Source: Paracoccaceae bacterium
GTDB lineage: Bacteria > Pseudomonadota > Alphaproteobacteria > Rhodobacterales > Rhodobacteraceae
Direction of reading: 5' to 3'
Length of the DNA stretch: 61,008 nt
Assembly (NCBI GenBank): GCA_013214575.1
Contig: JABSSD010000006.1
Location: 42,900-103,907 of the forward strand
Position 1 is the stretch's first letter. Every line of letters begins with the position of its first letter. A program made the translations under genes and the position numbers. Under the pieces are notes generated by a model that saw only the letters and a program-made list of their open reading frames with translations, had not been told where the DNA came from and searched no databases. This document shows, in pieces, positions 1 to 8,524 of this stretch.

Positions 1-3000
1 AACCGCAGTGGTCATCGCAGCTGGCACAACGCTGACCCCGCAGTGGTCATCGCAGCTGGCACAACGCTGACCACGCCAACGCTTGAGAATGATGCCGGAA
101 CTGTGGCGATCAACGGCGCGCTTGATGGCGCGCTGGAGAATGCGTCTGGTGCGACAGTGAATGTTGCCTCAACTGGCTCTGTGAGCGGTACAACCAATAA
201 CTTTGGCACCATGGCATCTGCCGGTACTCTGACAGGGATCATAACCAACCAGGCTAGCGGTAGCATGACCCTGAGCGGCGGTTCCACCGGCGGGGTTCTG
301 TTTAACAACTCTGGTACCGTGAATGTCACCGGTCCGGTGACCATTGGCAGCATCTTTGCAGCCAACGGAACCGCGAGCACAACCATTGCCGCGGGTGCAA
401 ATCTGACCACAACGACAAGATTTGACAACAACGGCACAGCGAACTTGCAGATCGATGGCACCCTGACAGGGATTTTGCAAAACAACGGTGCAGCAAGCAC
501 AGTCACAGTGGCCGCTAGCGGTGAAGTGACGGGGGCAACTGACAACGCCGGGATCATCATCAACGATGGTACGCTTACTGGCAATGTGACCAACAGCGGC
601 ACCTTGTCGACCACCGTTACAATCACCGGTAATGTGGTCAACACAGGGACGATGAATACATCCGGCAGCATCACCGGCACTCTGGATAATAACGGTGCTG
701 GTACGGTGACAACAACCGGCAATACAATCGGCATTACCACACTGACACAAGACAGCTCGGGGCTGATTACAATTGCAGCCGGGCATACGCTGAGTGCCGC
801 TACAATCACTGTAAACACCGGGTCTGCCGGTATCGCGGTTGGGGTTGGGTCTACTTTGGCCGGCACCGGAAATACCCTGAACAACAGCGCGACTATCACC
901 GTTGCCGACGGCGGCACGATCACCGATGCCGGCGCGATCAACAACCTGGCGACGGGCAGTATTACCTTTGCCGGAGACGGCACTCTCGACGCCGACACAG
1001 ATGCATCAGGCGCCGAGATCATCACCAACGATGGCACCATCACCGTCAACGCGGGCGCGGGCTCCACCACTCAGACCGTGGCGGTCGGCGCCGACGCGCT
1101 GAGTAACCAGGGCAGCGGCACCCTTACGGTGAACTCGGGCACGATGAGCGGCATCACCACCCTGACCAACAGCTCCACCAGCGCCTCGGCGGTGACCGTG
1201 GCAAGCGGCGCAACCCTGGGCTTCACAACGCTCAACTCCTCGGCGGGGACGATGACTGCAGCCGGAACACTGGACGGCAATGTGGCGCTGAGCGGCGTGG
1301 CGGTTCTGGACCTGAATGGCGGCACCATCACCGGCAGCCTCGACAACCAGTCCACCGCGGCGATCACCCTGGATGGCACCGTCACCGGCGCCTTTACCCA
1401 GAATAATGCAGCGGCCTCGACCACCGTCGATGGCACCACTGCCTTTACAGGTCTGACGGATATCCAAAGCGGTACTTTCGTGATCGACACTAACCAAACC
1501 CTGACGGTTGGCGATGCTGGCACCGCCCAGACCGAGCTGTATCTGCGCAGCGGCGCCAGCCTGACGGTTGGTCAGGGCGCCACATTGGCGACCAACCAAA
1601 GCACCGACAGCATGACATTTGCCTCTGGTTCGACGCTGACCCTGCTGCAAGGGGCAAGTCTGACCGGGACATCACTGCTGAATGGCGCTCTGGTGGCTCA
1701 GGCGAGTGGCTCAACAATTAACAGCGATGTCACTTTGCTGTCCTCTTCCACCATCAACATGGCAGATGGCTCCAGCTTCACTGCGCTGACCATCAATGGG
1801 ACACTGACCGGTGTGGGCGGGATCGTTAATCTGGATGTGGATCTGGACACGGCGGGTCAATCCTCGGACCAGATCGTAGCGACCGGTTCGGGAGCATCGT
1901 CCGGCACCATCCAGATTGCCCTGAACGACGTGACCATCGCCGGAACCTACGGCGCGACCCCAACCACCGGCCTTATTCTGTTGGATCTTGATCCGGGCAG
2001 CACGGTGACGGCCAGTGCCTCGGGGGCGCTGCCGCAGGACAACCTGCAAACCTACATCTACACCCTTGGGACCAACGGAGACGGAGATGTTGTTCTGCTG
2101 AGCCAGCTGAACAACGCAACCGCCGGTCTCAGCGGCGCCATCGCCTCGTCGCAATCCCTGGTGGCCGCAGTGATCAACAGGCCGACCAGCCCCTTTGTCA
2201 CCAGTCTGTCCTCCGTCGATGAAGGCGAGAAATGCCGTCCAGGCGGTTGGGCGCGCATGGTCGGCGGCACCGCCAGCGCCACCGGCACCGCAACCACAGC
2301 GACCTCCTCGGTAGAGGCCACCACCGACACCAACTTTGCCGGCATCCAGATTGGCGGCGACAGCACCTGTTTTAACAGTCTGATACAGGAAAACGGTTGG
2401 GATCTCTCTTACGGCCTGATTGCGGGCTATAACATCGCCAGATCCGAGCAGGCGATTCCCGGCATTGGCGGGTTGGTTGACAGCACCACTGAGCTTGACA
2501 TGGACCAGGCCTATGCCGGGTTCTACATGGTTGGTGCGCGGGGCCGTTTCAGCTTTGACCTGCAGGGCCGGTTCGAAAAGACAGACTTCACCGTCAATTC
2601 CAGCGGCACCAATCCGCTGCCGGTGAATGACAGCAAGTTTGACACCGACGCCTATACCCTGTCGGGGGCGGCCAGCTATGCATTCAGCGTGCCAAATCAA
2701 CCCCAGATGTTCTTTGTGCCGACGGTCGGCCTGTCGACAACAAAAACATCAGATACCTCCCTTTCTTTCACCGACGGCAGCTCTCTCCTGTTGAATGAAA
2801 CAACCACCAATATCGCCTTTATTGGCGGCACTTTGGCCTATTCGGATTTCAACGATGTCACCGGCGCCAGAACCGCGCTCTTTTCGACATTGACCCATTA
2901 CAAGAATCTGTCGGACGACTCGACCTCGATCTTTTCTGACACCTCGAATGCGACAACCAGCATCATCTCTTCGGCGCTGCCAGATTACACCGAAATCAGC

Positions 3001-3147
3001 CTGGGCTACTCCTACAACCGGGAATTGCGCCGCGACAGCGCCACCGGCTCCCTGCGCAAGCTATCGGTTTCGGTGCGGGCGGATGGCCGGTTCGGCTCTG
3101 GCTTTGATAGTTATGGTCTAACTGGTCAGCTGCGACTGCAGTTCTGA
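1..3147 (+). CDS. Autotransporter adhesin, 5'-truncated (type V secretion, C-terminal beta-barrel)
   Basis: The frame is open from the first base, so the N-terminus and signal peptide lie outside the window. About 700 residues are low-complexity Gly/Thr/Ser/Asn repeats with recurring NxGT and LTG units, typical of a surface beta-helix passenger. A domain starting near the GEKCRPGGW motif (about residue 735 of the visible protein) alternates polar and hydrophobic residues and ends in LRLQF, with the terminal Phe expected of an autotransporter barrel inserted by BAM. Two cysteines (GEKC and DSTCF) are the only ones visible and may pair. Likely role is adhesion or aggregation, inferred from the family. 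The frame at the extreme 5' end is disturbed by a 35-bp duplication. Confidence 0.85.
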   Translation, partial: NRSGHRSWHNADPAVVIAAGTTLTTPTLENDAGTVAINGALDGALENASGATVNVASTGSVSGTTNNFGTMASAGTLTGIITNQASGSMTLSGGSTGGVLFNNSGTVNVTGPVTIGSIFAANGTASTTIAAGANLTTTTRFDNNGTANLQIDGTLTGILQNNGAASTVTVAASGEVTGATDNAGIIINDGTLTGNVTNSGTLSTTVTITGNVVNTGTMNTSGSITGTLDNNGAGTVTTTGNTIGITTLTQDSSGLITIAAGHTLSAATITVNTGSAGIAVGVGSTLAGTGNTLNNSATITVADGGTITDAGAINNLATGSITFAGDGTLDADTDASGAEIITNDGTITVNAGAGSTTQTVAVGADALSNQGSGTLTVNSGTMSGITTLTNSSTSASAVTVASGATLGFTTLNSSAGTMTAAGTLDGNVALSGVAVLDLNGGTITGSLDNQSTAAITLDGTVTGAFTQNNAAASTTVDGTTAFTGLTDIQSGTFVIDTNQTLTVGDAGTAQTELYLRSGASLTVGQGATLATNQSTDSMTFASGSTLTLLQGASLTGTSLLNGALVAQASGSTINSDVTLLSSSTINMADGSSFTALTINGTLTGVGGIVNLDVDLDTAGQSSDQIVATGSGASSGTIQIALNDVTIAGTYGATPTTGLILLDLDPGSTVTASASGALPQDNLQTYIYTLGTNGDGDVVLLSQLNNATAGLSGAIASSQSLVAAVINRPTSPFVTSLSSVDEGEKCRPGGWARMVGGTASATGTATTATSSVEATTDTNFAGIQIGGDSTCFNSLIQENGWDLSYGLIAGYNIARSEQAIPGIGGLVDSTTELDMDQAYAGFYMVGARGRFSFDLQGRFEKTDFTVNSSGTNPLPVNDSKFDTDAYTLSGAASYAFSVPNQPQMFFVPTVGLSTTKTSDTSLSFTDGSSLLLNETTTNIAFIGGTLAYSDFNDVTGARTALFSTLTHYKNLSDDSTSIFSDTSNATTSIISSALPDYTEISLGYSYNRELRRDSATGSLRKLSVSVRADGRFGSGFDSYGLTGQLRLQF
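3..72 (+). repeat. Perfect 35-bp tandem duplication at the window edge
   Basis: Bases 3-37 and 38-72 are identical 35-mers beginning CCGCAGTGGTCATCGCAGCT. Because 35 is not a multiple of three, the first copy is out of frame with the autotransporter while the second is in frame. This may be an assembly artefact at a contig end within repetitive DNA, or a real frameshifting duplication. Confidence 0.9.
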
Positions 3148-3169
3148 TTGCCACAAAACCAAACGAAAG

Positions 3170-3196
3170 AGCCGCGCCCGCAATGACGCGGCTTTT
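3170..3196. terminator. Bidirectional rho-independent terminator between convergent genes
   Basis: AGCCGCG (3170-3176) pairs with CGCGGCT (3187-3193) across a 10-nt loop and is followed by a T run on the plus strand. The opposite strand also reads into a T-rich stretch. It lies between the convergent autotransporter and FHA genes and can serve both. Confidence 0.75.
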
Positions 3197-3226
3197 CTGA
3201 GACAGCCGAAGAAATAGCCGGGATCC

Positions 3227-4594
3227 CTATGTCTGCCTGTTGCGCAGCGCCTCGGCGTAATGGTGGGAAAAGGCCGTGATAAAGGCATCCAGCATTCCGT
3301 CTTGTCCCTGCGACGCGGTGGCCTGCCAGCGGCTTTTGTATTCAGCCCAGAGCTTGCCGGATCTGCTGCCAAACAATCCTTCGTCGACCGCGCTTTCGAT
3401 CTCTGTCGGCGACAGGCCCTCCAGCATTTCAGCCAGCGCTGGCTGCAGCGCGGCGACCACGGCGTCCTGATGATTGCGAATATCCGCCAGCGCATTTTTG
3501 AATCCGTCTGCGCCGGTCATATAGCCATCGCGAGGGGCCAGAAACAGGGTCTCAAAGGCGCGGTCAGAGTCCAACATGAACTTCATCGGATTGTTGCCAG
3601 CCGCCAGCCGCATGGTGCGATCTTCGCCGCTCATGAACAGCTTCACCGCCGCGCGGCTTTGCAGCATCATCATCATTTCCTCGGTCGCCTCGCGCGTGCA
3701 TCGTCCCAGCATATGGCCAAGCTCCTGGGCGGAAAGATCCAACTGGTCTGGCGCCTCAACCCCTGCCCCGTCACAAAAACCCTGCAAGAATTGCGCCTGC
3801 GACAGATCCCGCCCTGAGCTGGCAGCGGGCGCAGGGTCTGGTGCCCTGGGTCTATCGACAATGACCGGCGGGGCGAGTGATAGCGCCGCACAGATGGGGG
3901 CCAGCTCCGCAGGATCGGGAGCAGGCGCTGGATCAGGCGCAGGACTGGGGGGCGGCCCCGCCGGGGTCTGAACCAGATCACAAGCCGCAGGGTCTCGCCT
4001 GAATTGCGGTGGCGGCGACAGGTTTCCGGGCGACAGGTTGCCGGACTGTGGCAGCTTGGCGAAAGACGACAGATCCGGGCGTTGAGGCAGCAAAGACGCC
4101 GCCTTGGGCACCTTGTCAAATTGAGGTGTCTGCAGTGCAGCAGAGCTTTTGACAACCGGGCTGACGACCGCTGGATCTTTGCCCGCCGCCCCGCCGGGCG
4201 CTGTTGGTCGGCGGGTCTTCAAATCGCAGGTGGCAGAGGCATCCGCCAGCAGCAGCGGATCGGCGGTGGCAGCCACTTCTGTCAATTCGACGCTGATCCG
4301 ATAGCTGCCAACGTGGAACTGATCGCCTTGCTGCAGCCCTCGCGGCCCTGACAGCCGGGCGCTTTCGCCCTGCAAAAAGGTGCCGTTCTTCGATACATCA
4401 TGCAGGAAATAGACGTTGCACTGATAGCTGACGTCGAAATGATGACCCGAGATATGGCGGGTGGGGTCCGGCAACACCCAGTCCATTCCCGCCCTGCGAC
4501 CCACCTGGGCACTCTGGCCCGCCAAGCGCAGAAAGGTTGGCCCGCCGTTGTCCAATGTGGCGACGTTCTCAATGCGCAGGGTCATATTTCGCAT
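3227..4594 (-). CDS. tagH: T6SS-associated FHA-domain protein (TagH/Fha family)
   Basis: About 455 residues. The N-terminal ~100 residues form an FHA domain with the usual GR, SxxH and NG landmarks (QVGRRAG, HISGHHF, DVSKNGTF), which binds phosphothreonine. A Pro/Ala-rich linker of ~170 residues follows, then a C-terminal ~190-residue domain characteristic of T6SS FHA proteins (GFCDGAG, LGRCTREATEEMMMML, NNPMKF, LWAEYKSRW). In known systems Fha is recruited after phosphorylation by the PpkA kinase and promotes T6SS assembly. The ATG at 4594 is chosen because AAAGG lies 11 nt upstream; a TTG at 4603 is possible but badly spaced. It is the last gene of the minus-strand block. Confidence 0.88.
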   Translation of the reverse strand: MRNMTLRIENVATLDNGGPTFLRLAGQSAQVGRRAGMDWVLPDPTRHISGHHFDVSYQCNVYFLHDVSKNGTFLQGESARLSGPRGLQQGDQFHVGSYRISVELTEVAATADPLLLADASATCDLKTRRPTAPGGAAGKDPAVVSPVVKSSAALQTPQFDKVPKAASLLPQRPDLSSFAKLPQSGNLSPGNLSPPPQFRRDPAACDLVQTPAGPPPSPAPDPAPAPDPAELAPICAALSLAPPVIVDRPRAPDPAPAASSGRDLSQAQFLQGFCDGAGVEAPDQLDLSAQELGHMLGRCTREATEEMMMMLQSRAAVKLFMSGEDRTMRLAAGNNPMKFMLDSDRAFETLFLAPRDGYMTGADGFKNALADIRNHQDAVVAALQPALAEMLEGLSPTEIESAVDEGLFGSRSGKLWAEYKSRWQATASQGQDGMLDAFITAFSHHYAEALRNRQT

Positions 4595-4759
4595 AGTGTT
4601 CAAGACCTTTATTCAATGAAACACTTTCAAGGACTTAGATAAATTGAATCTACCTGATCGTGGATTTCACGCAAGCCTGGCGTTCCGCCACCGCCAATTG
4701 CGGCGGTCAAACGTTCGATTGCGGATGGACAATATATCAGCTGTCAGGCGCAGGTCAGC

Positions 4760-6427
4760 TTACTCGACCTGAAAAGTGGCCATGCCAAAAACCGCCGCCT
4801 GCAACACCTCAGCCGACAGGCTTGAAAACACATCCTGGGCCAAGCCCCCCATTTGGTCCGCCAAAGCAAAATCACCGGCGCGCCCGCCCAGCACCACCAG
4901 CATCTGCTGCGTCGTGCGCCCCCCCCCTGAGCGGGCCACCGGCGCATCAATCCCCACCACATCGCCGTCCAAAGTGGCAAAGCGGGTCAGATCCTGAACC
5001 ACACCGTTGTCATCCACCAGCAGCAGCGCCACGTTCAACCCCCCTGCCCCAAGCACCCGCGCCTTCAGGCTGTCACCGCTTTGCAACGTTGAATTTTCCA
5101 GCGCCAGCCCAATCCTGCTGGCGGGATAAGACGCGCTTTGGCGCAGCGCGTCCAAGGCGGCACATTGGCGGCTGTCGATAATATCCAGCCTGCGCACCAC
5201 CGCTGCATCGACCCGGGATGTCACTTGATCAGCCAAGGCCTGAAGCGCCACATCGTCGGCCCCCACCAGCGACAGACCAAGTCCGGCGCTGCCGCTGCGA
5301 CGCGGCAGCAGCAGGCTGCATTCTGGCTGCGGAACCGCGCGGATCTGCTGGATAAGCTGCCCAAGCCCCCTCATTTGTGCTGTCGGATTGGCGATCACCG
5401 CAGGCCGTTTCACCTCTGGCTGCCCCGCGGGGCTTTGCTCGGCTGGTGGCACCACCGCGTCACCTTGCGGAGCGCCATCCTGAAGATAGGTTGGCAGGGT
5501 TGCCTGCGGCTCCAGCAACGCCAGTTGCTCATCAGCAATCTCGGCTGCAGGATCCGGCTCATCCAGCCTGTCAGGCTCCAGCACGTCAGGCGTCAGCACC
5601 ACCTCCGGCTCCAGCACCACCATATCAACCACATCGGTCACAAAGATATCGCTGGGCGCCAGCGTTTCACCAAATCCGCCGGGGGCCGAAACCGCAGCCA
5701 GCGGGTTGGCCTCGGAGAGCGCAAAATTGTCGTCTTCCAGCAAAAAATCCTGCGGCGCGATGGGCATGGCCTGCACCGGCTCCTCAGGCTGCAGATCTTG
5801 CGGCACCAGCGCAAGACGGTCCGGCTCAACGATGTCTGGCGCTGAGACGGGCACCGCCAAAGCAATCTCCTGAGGCGACACATCTTTGAGATCCGCCAGA
5901 GTTTGCGGCTTCACCGCCAGCAGATCCTCGGCAATATCGGCAACAATTGCCTCCGGTCCAAGACTGTCAGGCTCTAGCGTCACCCCAGTCAGAAGCTCCG
6001 GGCTATCCGGCAGCGACTCCTTTAGAGCCGCAATATCATTGAAGCTCTCTGGCGCCGTTTCTGCGGGCAATGCCTCCGGTTCGAGGGTCTCCGGGATGCT
6101 CTGATCAATCACCCCCGCTTGCAAATCCGTCCCGATCTCTTCGGGCTGAAGACTGTCCAGGGTTTCCGGCGCCAAAACCGAGGTCTCATCCAAGACCTCA
6201 TCCAGCTCACTGATCGCTTCCGGCTCAAGAACCTGAACCGGTTTCAGCACATCAATGCTGACAATAGAAAAATTTTCCTCGGCCTCTGGCCTATAGGCCA
6301 GGTCGGGCAGAAAAGGCACCGAGGAGGACAGCAGCAAAAATCCAAACCCCACATGCGCCAGCACCGACAGCCCCAGCGACGAGGTCCAGACGCCGCGGTG
6401 TCTGTCGTCATAGGGCAGGTAACTCAT
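4760..6427 (-). CDS. TonB-like membrane protein with acidic linker and Cys-paired C-terminal domain
   Basis: 555 residues. A short cytoplasmic N-terminus is followed by one membrane helix (~17-38), as in TonB/TolA energy transducers. Residues ~60-340 form a long acidic linker rich in Leu-Glu-Pro repeats (VLEPE, TLEPEAL, VLEPDRLDEPDP), unlike the basic Pro-Lys linker of TonB. Residues 370-555 form a folded domain with cysteines at 370 and 422. That domain resembles the C-terminus of the nearby kinase: same Cys spacing, QCA at the second Cys, and NGxVxxLT at 474-481. No canonical TonB C-terminal domain is seen. Its start overlaps the upstream exbD-like stop by 4 bp, indicating translational coupling. 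It probably is driven by the ExbB/ExbD pair (inference). Confidence 0.7.
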   Translation of the reverse strand: MSYLPYDDRHRGVWTSSLGLSVLAHVGFGFLLLSSSVPFLPDLAYRPEAEENFSIVSIDVLKPVQVLEPEAISELDEVLDETSVLAPETLDSLQPEEIGTDLQAGVIDQSIPETLEPEALPAETAPESFNDIAALKESLPDSPELLTGVTLEPDSLGPEAIVADIAEDLLAVKPQTLADLKDVSPQEIALAVPVSAPDIVEPDRLALVPQDLQPEEPVQAMPIAPQDFLLEDDNFALSEANPLAAVSAPGGFGETLAPSDIFVTDVVDMVVLEPEVVLTPDVLEPDRLDEPDPAAEIADEQLALLEPQATLPTYLQDGAPQGDAVVPPAEQSPAGQPEVKRPAVIANPTAQMRGLGQLIQQIRAVPQPECSLLLPRRSGSAGLGLSLVGADDVALQALADQVTSRVDAAVVRRLDIIDSRQCAALDALRQSASYPASRIGLALENSTLQSGDSLKARVLGAGGLNVALLLVDDNGVVQDLTRFATLDGDVVGIDAPVARSGGGRTTQQMLVVLGGRAGDFALADQMGGLAQDVFSSLSAEVLQAAVFGMATFQVE

Positions 6428-6837
6428 GACCCGGTCTCGTCGTTGCGATGCACGGTGACCAGCCGCAGCTCCACCGCAATCAGGTTTTCGGCCTCAAGGA
6501 TTTCAAGCAGAGCAATCGCATTGCTGTCGCGGTCCGCCAGCACATGCAAAACCGGCTCATCCAGCGTTGCCTCGGCCAGCCCGCCGCGCGGCACCGGCAC
6601 CCCATCCAGCAACATCGACCCATCCATCGCCACCTCCAGCAATGGCTGCGGCAAAACATCCAGCGACAGTTGCGAGGTCAGCGGCAGTTGTACCGCCACC
6701 TCGCGCGATGCCAGCAGGCTGCCGCTGGCAATGAAGAAAAAGATCAGCAGCAGCACGATATTGACCATCGCCAGCGAGGAATCGAGCTGGGGTTTTTCCT
6801 TTTGCGGCGCGCCCAAACCGGATCCGAGACCTCTCAC
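6424..6837 (-). CDS. ExbD/TolR-family biopolymer transport protein (second copy)
   Basis: 137 residues with one membrane helix near residues 24-44 (SLAMVNIVLLLIFFFIASGSL), preceded by a short basic N-terminus, and a C-terminal periplasmic domain. The N-terminal layout, Asp/Ser before the helix and then a VNIVLLLIFFF core, is that of ExbD/TolR, which couple proton flow through an ExbB/TolQ channel to a TonB/TolA-type partner. The D/S position is DSSLAM rather than the usual LID motif, so whether the proton-carrying Asp is retained needs alignment. Start and stop overlap both neighbours by 4 bp, so it is co-translated with the other exbD-like gene and the TonB-like gene. Confidence 0.8.
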   Translation of the reverse strand: MRGLGSGLGAPQKEKPQLDSSLAMVNIVLLLIFFFIASGSLLASREVAVQLPLTSQLSLDVLPQPLLEVAMDGSMLLDGVPVPRGGLAEATLDEPVLHVLADRDSNAIALLEILEAENLIAVELRLVTVHRNDETGS

Positions 6838-7310
6838 AACCCGGCCTCAAACCGTTTCAGTTCAACCTTTTCCACCGCGGCCCCCTTAAGCGCCGCCATC
6901 GCCGAGGCCACATCCTGAATCCGCGCCGTCGGCCCCAGTACCAATTGCACGCTCACATTGTCCGTGCGCAGCGCCAGCGCCGCCGAGAGATCCCCCAGCT
7001 GGTCGCGCTGATAGACGCTGCCGCTGGTTCGGATCACCCCATCCTCCAGCTCCCAGATCACCAGTCCCGGTTGCTGCGAAACAGCCGCATCATTTGCATC
7101 ATTGTCGCCGCCCGTGGCCTCGGCGCCCGCCGCCTCAGCAACCTCACTCGGGGCCTCCTGCGAGGTGCCGATGGTAATCAGCGAATACGGCGTCAGGCTG
7201 GTGGTCAGCATGAAGAATGTCAGCAGTTGAAACATCGCATCCGCCAGCGGTGTCAACGACACCCGGTAAGAGCGTTTGCGCACTGGCAGCATTGTTTTTG
7301 GACCGCTCAT
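6834..7310 (-). CDS. ExbD/TolR-family biopolymer transport protein (first copy)
   Basis: 158 residues. A basic N-terminus with SLTPLADAMFQLLTFFMLTT gives the classical ExbD/TolR pattern of a conserved Asp (LAD) just inside a single membrane helix, the proposed proton carrier. After a Gly/Asp-rich spacer, the C-terminal ~70 residues (VIRTSGSVYQRDQLGDLSAA, SVQLVLGPTARIQDVASAM) resemble the ExbD periplasmic domain. It lies 11 bp downstream of the exbB-like gene and overlaps the next exbD-like gene by 4 bp. Two ExbD-like subunits beside one ExbB-like gene suggest a heteromeric channel. Confidence 0.88.
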   Translation of the reverse strand: MSGPKTMLPVRKRSYRVSLTPLADAMFQLLTFFMLTTSLTPYSLITIGTSQEAPSEVAEAAGAEATGGDNDANDAAVSQQPGLVIWELEDGVIRTSGSVYQRDQLGDLSAALALRTDNVSVQLVLGPTARIQDVASAMAALKGAAVEKVELKRFEAGL

Positions 7311-7321
7311 TTCAGACCTCG

Positions 7322-7975
7322 TCAGGACGCAGTGCCGTTGGGTCCGACCCGTCCATGGACCGCCGCCGAGATCAGCGCCTCCATTACGGTGCGCTCTTTG
7401 TCGATCCGGCTTTCCAGCCAGGTGGCAATGAAAAAGGCCAGCAGAGCAATGGCCAGACCCACCGCTGTTGTGGTCAGCGCGACATAGATGCCCGAGGCCA
7501 GCGCCGAAGGATCGACGGTGCCTTCGGTCACTGACAGCACCGAGAAGGCGTCGATCATGCCAATGACGGTGCCCAACAGCCCCAGCATTGGCGCCGCCTG
7601 CACCACCATGTCCAGCGACCGCATCCTTTCGCTCATGGTTGCCAGCTCGATCAAGGCGGTCTGGCGGCTCAGTTCCTCGGCATAGGTTGGATCATCGGGG
7701 CGGGCTTGCAGGCCAGAAAAAACCGCATGCAGCACCCGTGTCAGCACCAGCTTGCGCTGGCCAGCAACCCGAATGGCCTCCTCCACCCGGCCGCTAAGCC
7801 AATCATCCAGCACCTCTTCGGCCTCATGCCGCCCGCCGACCCCGCGGCGGTAAAACTGGATGAATTTAAAAAGTCCGGTGCTGACTGCAACCACCGAAAG
7901 CCCTGCCAGGGTGACATAGACGATCAGCGTTACAATTTTGAAAATAGTCAGATCAGCAAGAAAAGTCGCGTCCAT
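7322..7975 (-). CDS. MotA/TolQ/ExbB-family proton channel protein
   Basis: 217 residues. One N-terminal membrane helix (~12-35), a cytoplasmic loop (residues ~40-125), then two helices around VVQAAPMLGLLGTVIGMIDAF and TTTAVGLAIALLAFFIATWL. The GLLGTVIGMIDAF and ALTTTAVGLAIALLAF motifs are diagnostic of the ExbB/TolQ/MotA family, and the Thr in these helices lines the proton path in characterised members. It heads the exbB-exbD-exbD-tonB-like operon. Gene order resembles TonB and Tol systems, but no TonB-dependent receptor, TolB or Pal is nearby, so a link to the surrounding T6SS genes is inferred from context. Confidence 0.9.
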   Translation of the reverse strand: MDATFLADLTIFKIVTLIVYVTLAGLSVVAVSTGLFKFIQFYRRGVGGRHEAEEVLDDWLSGRVEEAIRVAGQRKLVLTRVLHAVFSGLQARPDDPTYAEELSRQTALIELATMSERMRSLDMVVQAAPMLGLLGTVIGMIDAFSVLSVTEGTVDPSALASGIYVALTTTAVGLAIALLAFFIATWLESRIDKERTVMEALISAAVHGRVGPNGTAS

Positions 7976-8016
7976 TTATTTGTCCAACAATCGTAGTCAA
8001 AAATATCATTAAATAA

Positions 8017-8445
8017 TCAAAGAGCCATCTCGATACCAGGCTCGCGCGAATTCACTTCCATTCGGTCACTGCACAGATCGCTCGGTCCCTCCGCGCCCTT
8101 CAGGGTGCAGCTGACCACATCGTTGATGACAATTTTGGACAATTCAGTGCAGGGCATCTGCAAGGTATAGGAGGCAAACTTGCTGTCCTTGTCCCGCATC
8201 GCCCCAAGCGGTAAAGACAGCATGCTATTGAATTGCCCGGCCTTATCAACCACTGCGAATTTCAGGGAAATATTCGAAATCCCCTGGCTCAGCCCATTGC
8301 GGGCGAACATCACGATTTCACAGGCGCCGCTTTTCTCGGTTGCCTTGTTCAGTTCAACCAAAAACAGCGGATCACTGTCCTGCGCCAGAGCCGGCGAAAA
8401 AGAAGATAAAAGGACTGCAACAACAGCCGACGAATGGCGAAACAT
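8017..8445 (-). CDS. Small exported cysteine-containing protein of the ExbB/ExbD locus
   Basis: 142 residues with a signal peptide ending near FSPALAQ, so predicted periplasmic. The mature part carries four cysteines (SGACEI, QMPCTEL, VVSCTL, SDLCSD) and alternating strands (ISLKFAVVD, KIVINDVVSC), suggesting a small disulfide-stabilised beta-sandwich. Similar small exported proteins with a VELNK...CEI opening and an LNDVxxC motif are, from memory, encoded near ExbB/ExbD genes in other alphaproteobacteria; this was not checked. GGAG 9 nt upstream supports the ATG. It sits directly upstream of the exbB-like gene in the same orientation and is probably co-transcribed. Confidence 0.6.
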   Translation of the reverse strand: MFRHSSAVVAVLLSSFSPALAQDSDPLFLVELNKATEKSGACEIVMFARNGLSQGISNISLKFAVVDKAGQFNSMLSLPLGAMRDKDSKFASYTLQMPCTELSKIVINDVVSCTLKGAEGPSDLCSDRMEVNSREPGIEMAL

Positions 8446-8524
8446 GATAGTGCTCCAAAAACGCTAATTAATCCTATGAAGCAATTAGCATTCGGGAGCC
8501 TTATCAAGTCAACCTAAATCATGT

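Noticed and set aside
12-2700. Long minus-strand open frames (12-1070 and 1711-2700) opposite the autotransporter
   Set aside because: They are low-complexity mirror translations of the repetitive plus-strand gene and have no recognisable domain or ribosome binding site.
1-3147. CRISPR-like interpretation of the repetitive left end
   Set aside because: The repeats are degenerate, in frame and protein-coding apart from the 35-bp tandem pair; there are no regularly spaced identical repeats with unique spacers.
5377-5889. Plus-strand frames opposite the TonB-like gene
   Set aside because: They are Pro/Ala/Arg-rich shadows caused by high GC and have no start signals.
4760-7975. Reading the ExbB/ExbD/TonB-like genes as a Tol-Pal system
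   Set aside because: No TolB, Pal or YbgF is nearby, the TonB-like protein lacks a TolA C-terminal domain, and two ExbD-like genes are present.
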